Below, in pieces: positions 59,901-64,000 of a stretch of 64,000 nt of DNA. How positions within the stretch are numbered: the first letter of the stretch is position 1; each line of letters opens with the position of its first letter. Made by a program: the position numbers and the translations under genes. The notes under the pieces were generated by a model that worked only from the letters and a program-made list of their open reading frames with translations, was not told where the DNA came from and ran no database searches. Origin of the DNA: Pseudomonas frederiksbergensis (GTDB lineage Bacteria > Pseudomonadota > Gammaproteobacteria > Pseudomonadales > Pseudomonadaceae); the NCBI RefSeq assembly GCF_000802155.2, contig NZ_JQGJ02000005.1:62001-126000 (forward strand). The letters are read 5' to 3'.

Positions 59901-62900
59901 TCGAGGGCGAACGGCGTCATCGCGTCCCGGCGCAGTCGTTCGTGCAGCGCGTCTTCGCTCGCCACATCGATGACCGGCAAATCAACTTCGCTGTGCGCCA
60001 GGACAACCTGGCTCGGCCCTTGAGCCGCACCGATGAACCCGGTGCGCAGCACCTCGTGCTGGTCGAGGACCGCTTGCAAGGCAGCGCGCAGGTCAGCGAC
60101 GTGCAGCTCGCCCGTCAGGCGCACGGCGCCGGCCAGGTTGTACGCCGGACTGTCGGGGTCGAGTTGTTGCAAGAACCACAGCCGTTGCTGGGCAAACGAC
60201 AGCGGCAGCGTTTCCGGGCGCGGCAGCAAGGTCGGCGACGGTTTTACCGCGCCCGCCTGGTTCTCCAGCCAATCGGCCATGGCGGTGATGGTCGGACGTT
60301 CGAACACGACCCGCAACGGCAGGTCCTTGCCGCTGAGCTTGCCGATCAGGCCGATCAGTTGGGTTGCCAGCAGCGAATGGCCGCCCAGCTCGAAGAAATT
60401 GTCCTCGACACCCACCTGGCCCAGGCCGAGCACGCTCTGCCAGGCTTCCACCAACTGGCCTTGCAACTCGCTGCTCGGCGCCACATAGCGGGCCTGGCTT
60501 TGCGCGGCGAAGTCCGGCGCGGGCAGCGACTTACGGTCGATCTTGCCGTTGCCGTTGAGTGGAAAACGTTCCAGGAACACGAATGCGCTCGGGATCATGT
60601 AGGCCGGGAGATTGCCCAATACATGCTCGCGCAACGTCTCGATGCCGCAGGCCCCATCGGCCACGATGTAAGCCACCAGCACCTTGGCGCGTTGCTGGTC
60701 GTCACGGGCCACGACCACGGCTTCGCGCACGCCGCGGTACCGGGTCAGGCAAGCCTCGATCTCGTCCAGCTCGATGCGGTGGCCACGAATCTTGACTTGG
60801 TGGTCGGTGCGTCCGACGTATTCCAGGTCGCCGTTGGGCAGGAAGCGCGCCAGGTCACCGGTGCGGTACAGGCGCGAACCGTCGTTGGCGATCGGATCCG
60901 GCAGGAAGACTGCCGCGGTGCGTGCCGGATCGGCCATATAGCCGCGCCCGACGCCGACGCCGGCGACGAAGATTTCCCCGACCGCGCCCACCGGTATCGG
61001 CTGCAAATCAGCGTTGAGCAGGTACAAGCGATTGTTCAGCGTGGCGCGGCCGATCGGTACGTTGATGCGTTGTTCCGGCAAGCGTTCGAGCAGCGGATGA
61101 AAGGCCACGTCATCGGAGCATTCCGCCGGCCCGTAGGCGTTCATCAGCGGGATCGCCGGATAACGTTCGAACCAGCGACGCGCCAAGGCTGGCGGCAAGG
61201 CCTCGCCCGTGGCGAGCACCCAGCGCAGGGACGAGGTTTCCAAGCCGGCGTCGAGCAGGCTTTGCATCAATGACGGCACCGCTTCGAGGATGCTGATGCC
61301 GTGACGTCCGATGGCCGAGGCCAATGCCTCGGGGTCCTGCACCACGCAGTCGCCGAGGATCACCGTGCGCGCACCCAACACCAGGCCGGCGAGGGTTTGC
61401 CAGACGGAAATGTCGAAGCACTGCGGCGCGGTCTGGGCGATCACGTCGTTTGCATCGAGCCCCAACCCCGGCAGTTTGCCGAGGATGTTATTGAGCATGC
61501 CCGCCTGCGCAACCATTGCACCCTTCGGCGTGCCGGTGGAGCCAGAGGTGAAGATGCAATAAGCCAACGATGTGTCGTGCACGGTGACGTTCAGGTCATC
61601 GTCGCCGTAGCTGCAAAGTACCGAAGGGTCGTAGCGCACGGCCTTGGGGCGCTGGTCGAGCAGGTCGAGGGCCTGCATCGCCAGTTCGCCCTGCCCTGCG
61701 CTATGAATCAGCAACGGCGTGCGGCTCTGGCGCAGCACCTGGGCCAGGCGCTGGGCCGGGTTGCGCGGATCGAGCGGCAGCCAACCGGCACCGGCCTTGA
61801 GCGTGGCGACAATCATTACCACCAGGTCCAGGCCCCGTTCGTCGAACACCGCGATCAGATCGTCACGGTTCACACCTTGCGCGCGCAAATGTCGGGCCAG
61901 TCGGTTGGCGGCGCGGTTCAACTGATCGAACGTCAGGGTTTGCTCGCCGTGGACAATGGCGATGCGTGCCGGGGTCTGGCGAACCTGTTCCTGGAAACGT
62001 TCGATGTACAACGGTTGCAGCAGTTGTTCGTCGGGTTCCAGTCCGCCACCGGCCCAGACCTCGTGCTGGTGGACGATTTCACTTTCATCGAGCATTGCCA
62101 GTCGATGCAACGGCGTGCCGGCATTTGCGCCGAGGGCTTCGCCCATGTTCAATAACAAGGTGCGGAAATGCCGCAGCATCTGCTCGACTTCTTCACGCAG
62201 GAACCAATCGGTTTGGTAGGTCAACTGCAGGTGCAGACGCTCACCTGGCACGATCACCACGGTGATCGGGTAGTTGGTGTGGGTACGGTTGGCCATGTCG
62301 CTGATCAGGTAGTCCAACTGCCCCTGGCGCAAGTCGGCGGCAATGGGCGCGTTCTCGAACACGAACAGGCTCTGGAACAGATCCTGGCGCTGCACATCGC
62401 TCCAACGCTGGATGTCCGCCAGGGAAACACTTTCATGCTCGCGCAGGCTGAGGTTCTCGGTCTGCAAGGCTTTCAGCCACGGCCCGAGCCCTTCCTGCGG
62501 GCCATAGCGCCAGCGCAGCGGCAAGCTATTGATGAACAGGCCGACGATGCTTTCCATGCCTTGCAGGTGCACCGGACGGCCGGCGACGGTGATGCCGAAT
62601 ACCAAGTCGCGATCGCCGCTATAGCGCGCCAGCAACAAAGCCCAGGCGCCTTGCACCAGGGTGTTGAGGGTGAGGCCATGTTGGGCCGCAACGCTCTGCA
62701 ACGCCTGGGTCTGCCCGGGTTCCAGGAACTCGACACAGTCCTCGACCGGTTCGGCAGCGCCTTGGATGCGGCCAACATGACCGAAGCCAAACTCGTTCGG
62801 CGTGTCGAAGCCCGCCAGCCGCTGTTGCCAGAAGGCTTGGTGATCTTCCGGTTTCTGGGTCTCCAGCCAGCGGATGAAATCGCGATAAGGGCGCGGTGTC

Positions 62901-63490
62901 GGCAGGTTCAGTCGACGTCCTTCCCGGGCGGCGCGGTAGCCGTTGAGGAAGTCCATCATGATGATCGAGAAGCACCAGGCATCCATGAGGATGTGGTGGT
63001 AGCTGCGCACGAACTGGTAGGTGTCGGGTGCCAGTTTGTACAGCCTGACTCGCATCAGTGGCGCTTTGGTGAAGTCCAACCCTTCGGCGCGTTCTTCGCT
63101 GAGCAACTGCTCGAGGCGATCCTGTTGCTCGCCTTCGCTCAGGTGCGACCAATCCTCGAAGGTGATCGGCAGTTCGACCTGCTTGTGCACCACCTGCATC
63201 GGGCGCTTCTGCTGCTTCCATACGAACGAGGTGCGCAGCAGTTCATGGCGCTCCACCACCTGCGCCCAGGCCTGGCGGAATGCCGCGAGGTCCAGGTCCG
63301 GCATGACCATGACATGGCGATATTGCAGCAGATACATGCCCTTGCCCGGGTGCATCAGGCTGTGGAACAACAATCCTTGCTGCATGGGAGCCAGCGGGTA
63401 AATAGCTTCGATGTTGCGCGAAAGAGCCTTGACCTTGTCGTTCATGCTGACGGTATCCGAACCTGTAATGTTTGGGACGCGGGGGCTCAT
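53981..63490 (-). CDS. NRPS: three modules, C-A-T, C-A-T, C-A-T
   Basis: 3169 residues. Module 1 has C (HHILMDAWC, about 168, beginning [14 protein letters not shown], as in domains that follow an epimerised donor), A (about 650, code D-I-W-E-L-T-A-D-D, which I recall as the Dab type of pyoverdine synthetases) and T (about 1036). Module 2 has C (HHIVADGWS, about 1225), A (about 1695, code D-I-V-Q-I-G-G-V-Y, not assigned) and T (about 2068). Module 3 has C (HHIIADARS, about 2257), A (about 2735, code D-M-P-Q-L-G-A-V-W, not assigned) and T (about 3105). The C-terminus is an acidic helix ([13 protein letters not shown]), a possible docking element. Its ATG overlaps the stop of the upstream NRPS. 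Confidence 0.93.
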   Translation of the reverse strand: MSPRVPNITGSDTVSMNDKVKALSRNIEAIYPLAPMQQGLLFHSLMHPGKGMYLLQYRHVMVMPDLDLAAFRQAWAQVVERHELLRTSFVWKQQKRPMQVVHKQVELPITFEDWSHLSEGEQQDRLEQLLSEERAEGLDFTKAPLMRVRLYKLAPDTYQFVRSYHHILMDAWCFSIIMMDFLNGYRAAREGRRLNLPTPRPYRDFIRWLETQKPEDHQAFWQQRLAGFDTPNEFGFGHVGRIQGAAEPVEDCVEFLEPGQTQALQSVAAQHGLTLNTLVQGAWALLLARYSGDRDLVFGITVAGRPVHLQGMESIVGLFINSLPLRWRYGPQEGLGPWLKALQTENLSLREHESVSLADIQRWSDVQRQDLFQSLFVFENAPIAADLRQGQLDYLISDMANRTHTNYPITVVIVPGERLHLQLTYQTDWFLREEVEQMLRHFRTLLLNMGEALGANAGTPLHRLAMLDESEIVHQHEVWAGGGLEPDEQLLQPLYIERFQEQVRQTPARIAIVHGEQTLTFDQLNRAANRLARHLRAQGVNRDDLIAVFDERGLDLVVMIVATLKAGAGWLPLDPRNPAQRLAQVLRQSRTPLLIHSAGQGELAMQALDLLDQRPKAVRYDPSVLCSYGDDDLNVTVHDTSLAYCIFTSGSTGTPKGAMVAQAGMLNNILGKLPGLGLDANDVIAQTAPQCFDISVWQTLAGLVLGARTVILGDCVVQDPEALASAIGRHGISILEAVPSLMQSLLDAGLETSSLRWVLATGEALPPALARRWFERYPAIPLMNAYGPAECSDDVAFHPLLERLPEQRINVPIGRATLNNRLYLLNADLQPIPVGAVGEIFVAGVGVGRGYMADPARTAAVFLPDPIANDGSRLYRTGDLARFLPNGDLEYVGRTDHQVKIRGHRIELDEIEACLTRYRGVREAVVVARDDQQRAKVLVAYIVADGACGIETLREHVLGNLPAYMIPSAFVFLERFPLNGNGKIDRKSLPAPDFAAQSQARYVAPSSELQGQLVEAWQSVLGLGQVGVEDNFFELGGHSLLATQLIGLIGKLSGKDLPLRVVFERPTITAMADWLENQAGAVKPSPTLLPRPETLPLSFAQQRLWFLQQLDPDSPAYNLAGAVRLTGELHVADLRAALQAVLDQHEVLRTGFIGAAQGPSQVVLAHSEVDLPVIDVASEDALHERLRRDAMTPFALDVAPLLRARLYRLAPEAFVLSLNCHHIVADGWSLQLIIDGFCEQYRNRRRGLATPRPAPAMQYADYAVWQRQWMGSKACEQELAYWREQLAGELPVLDLAADFPRPAQASQAGGRVECRLPDELAARLRAFSARHGWSNFIPLLAAFQLLLRSRSGEDDILVGVPAANRHHAVLQPLVGCFVNTLVYRKKLSGERSPLQLMNELQALSVAVQSHQDLPFDYLIEQLGVVRQVSYNPLFQVMFNYFPGNALERFELTDVIAEPLDNRPDSALCDLHLDVRDSEHGISLSLQYSRDLFRQQTVQGMAEQYLALLDALIEQAAQPLGELAWQSAERALARIDGRAVAGQQDMLEAFALQVARQPEAIAVVAGNQHLTYAELDQAAEALASTLQAHGVGVEDRVALSLPRDARLPIAMLAVLKAGAAYVPLAEDTPPERGRYILEAAQPTLCLGTAASLNVLAQWNTGLPLLDIDASGSTGTRKPVACIPGQLAYVLYTSGSTGQPKGVAISRGNLMNLMLAVEQVLPMTASDRVLALTTATFDIAIVELLLPLAHGASILLADREQARDPQAIDQLLITGQPTVMQATPATWRMLVAHTSRSWQGVRAISGGEALPCALAEAIEGRGANVINGYGPTEATVYSTFEVRSGNESAVEVPIGQPVANTAAYVLDADLQPVAAGVPGELYLAGANLGRGYFAAARLTAAAFLPDPFVAGARMYRTGDRVRRNSNGSLDYLGRLDFQVKLRGFRIELGEIEALLSRIPGVREAAVVLLGNGESARLVGYYAGDALDETALRANLGAQLPDYMLPSQFVRLETLPLSPSGKVDRKALPAPQQRDGQQGALSSEWERTLAGLWEELLGCTDVGAEDNFFALGGHSLLAARLVARIAEQHGRRLPLRNVFEQPVLRDLAATLAQASTEADGILRAFEEPSAPLHFTQQRLWFLDRLQGDTQAYHLSLALRLDGLLQPALLEQALAQLVVRQHSLRTVFSDTADGARQHVDDLGTLALSFESLEIDEHASGFTQKLSQEAQRPFDLTAPPLWRVRVYVGQDRSVLQVTLHHIIADARSLEILFNELQVIYQALLEEREACLPALPLQFTDIAASWQSPVGQARIESQLDYWRATLAGEPPVLNLPTDMPRPAEQGYKGQRLRFNLPATLVKHLRETAQRLGLTAFAPLLAAWKTLLARHSGQREIWIGLPVAHRHQAHTDNLIGYFATTQVLRSHLDPQQSVEQFWQQLHATHLAAQQHADVPFERLVEALQVRRDLSHTPLFQALFNLIQRDANATLEQRFAGLPAQRLNVESDSALVDIGLHIEQQGEEWQCVLEYNTDLFLAQTAQRYADEFRYLLEGMLQEPDARLWDIDLANADHALAQRPWNCPAQSLTPAVDLIVRFEAQAVLTPDALAVDCQDQQLTYAQLNAISNRLAHWLRAQGVGTDDLIAVCLSRGPWLLPTLLGIHKAGAAYLPLDPQHPSERLAFIIEHARPALVLTESLCAEALGGVDHILLDRLPLDTRSDANLALPIDAQQRAYVIYTSGSTGTPKGVQVNRGNLSNLLAGLDRLLPLGAKDVWLASTTYAFDMCKPELFLPLVNGAAILLARREQVVDGHQLFALLRRATVFQATPAGWQILLETGQADWPPLRGLIGGEAVPGELVNELRGRDVALINAYGPTETTVWSTTQALQDVPSGVADIGMPLLNTLCYVLDDMLRPVPLGATGELYIAGSGVTRGYQHAPATTAAAYLPDPYAGEPGSRMYRTGDLVRRRHDGRLAYVGRGDFQVKVRGFRIEPGEIESLLRRYPGVEEAVVMIDARSQSLFAWLQAPSPVDQAALRRYLEGVLPGYMIPAGFIEQPRFALNANGKIDRKALPAPQPVAIQGVAPRNELERQLADIWQELLALPQVGVFNSFFELGGHSLLAMRLMTQVESRFGVKLELRSLFQNPTIAALAEQIEKPQGPSTDEALDEMQRLLAEMEL

Positions 63491-64000
63491 TGCTCTAGTT
63501 GCTCGAGCAGCCCCAGGAATTCATCGTCGGACAGGCCGGAGTCGGCGAAGTCCGAAGCCGTGGCGCGGCCCACCGACGGGGCCTGGCAGTGGTCCAGCAA
63601 CGCAGTGATCCGCTGCTGGAACTGGCGCGCCAGTTCGTCCACCAACACCGGGTCGTGGACCTTCGGCGCATAACGCCATTCGACGTGTAGCTGGCCTTCG
63701 TTGACCAGCGCCGTCACGTCCAGCCAATGGGTGCGGCGGGTGCTTTCGGCACGCATTGCGGGGCACACCGGCCGCGCCAGGCGCCAGAGGCTCGATGCGC
63801 CGATCCATTGGTCGACCCGCCCCAGGTAGTTGAAGGTCAGCAGCGAGGCTGCTCCCAGGCCATGGGCCGGATCCTGGCGCAACAGGCCGTAGCCGATGCC
63901 TTGTTCAGGGACGCGGCGCAGGGCTTCCTTGGCCGCGATGATCGAGGCTTCCGAGTCCCGGGCAGTGTCAACCGCGAGCGGGTAGCGGCTGGTGTGCCAA
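63487..64000 (-). CDS. NRPS, partial: C-terminal end of an epimerization domain
   Basis: The frame is open from the window edge to a TGA at 63487-63489, giving about 170 C-terminal residues. GIGYGLLRQDP followed by LLTFNYLGRVDQW are the late core motifs of epimerization domains, and EASIIAAKEALRRVPEQ precedes them as expected. The protein therefore ends in an E domain that supplies a D-configured residue to the next protein. The end ([15 protein letters not shown]) is an acidic helix, a possible docking element. The stop overlaps the next ATG (ATGA). The remainder lies outside the window. Confidence 0.92.
   Translation of the reverse strand, partial: WHTSRYPLAVDTARDSEASIIAAKEALRRVPEQGIGYGLLRQDPAHGLGAASLLTFNYLGRVDQWIGASSLWRLARPVCPAMRAESTRRTHWLDVTALVNEGQLHVEWRYAPKVHDPVLVDELARQFQQRITALLDHCQAPSVGRATASDFADSGLSDDEFLGLLEQLEQ

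Noticed and set aside
1..64000. tRNA, rRNA, CRISPR arrays, transposase or phage genes
   Set aside because: I looked in the gaps between genes and saw no cloverleaf, regular spaced repeats or integrase/transposase motifs. The only repeats are REP-type palindromes and internal NRPS homology.

Overview
The window looks like a chromosomal segment of a Pseudomonas of the fluorescens/corrugata complex. The evidence is high GC, REP-type palindromes of that group, and gene blocks in the order known from Pseudomonas: nadK to pepN, dnaQ-rnhA-gloB-mltD, and the Npp/Yej-type peptide transporter followed by fabI. All assignments come from reading the sequence; no database search was possible.

Layout. From 1 to 9.1 kb, mostly on the minus strand, are an RND/MMPL permease (cut by the window edge) with a YCF48-like periplasmic protein, then a tightly packed unit nadK - metallophosphoesterase - rhomboid protease - DUF1315 - DUF2797 - pepN. 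From 9.2 to 14.6 kb are a DUF1853 gene, arsR-arsB without arsC, an FMN reductase, a small unknown protein, a LysR regulator and a GNAT acetyltransferase. From 14.7 to 27.8 kb is core genome: dnaQ, rnhA, a methyltransferase, gloB, mltD, nppA1A2BCD and fabI, with a perfect 31-bp inverted repeat (REPIN) between mltD and nppA1. From 27.8 to 31.9 kb are a LysR regulator, trehalase and a long SDR with extra N- and C-terminal parts.

From 31.9 to 36.9 kb is a probable sigma-54-controlled cyclitol/sugar catabolic unit. A divergent AcoR-like activator faces a Gfo/Idh/MocA dehydrogenase, a TIM-barrel isomerase and a solute-binding protein. The intergenic region holds a near-consensus -24/-12 promoter and a nested dyad suited to the activator.

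From 36.9 to 64 kb is a siderophore NRPS locus. mbtH and a diaminobutyrate aminotransferase diverge, across a Fur-like box, from a FhuF-type ferric-siderophore reductase. Convergent to the reductase run the giant NRPS genes and a PvdE-like exporter, joined by 4-bp overlaps or a 2-bp gap. Reading downstream, the assembly line is: (partial NRPS ending in an E domain) - [C-A-T]x3 - [C-A-T-T][C-A-T][C + fused Fe/2-oxoglutarate Asp beta-hydroxylase] - [degenerate C/interface-like domain-A-T-TE]. That is six modules here plus at least one upstream. Specificity residues suggest Dab for the first module here and Asp for the fourth and sixth. This fits a beta-hydroxyaspartate siderophore of the corrugatin/ornicorrugatin/histicorrugatin type, but the exact product is not proven. 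The most interesting features are the terminal module split over two proteins around the hydroxylase, a strong internal ribosome-binding site that could release the hydroxylase as a separate protein, and the tandem carrier domains in an Asp module.
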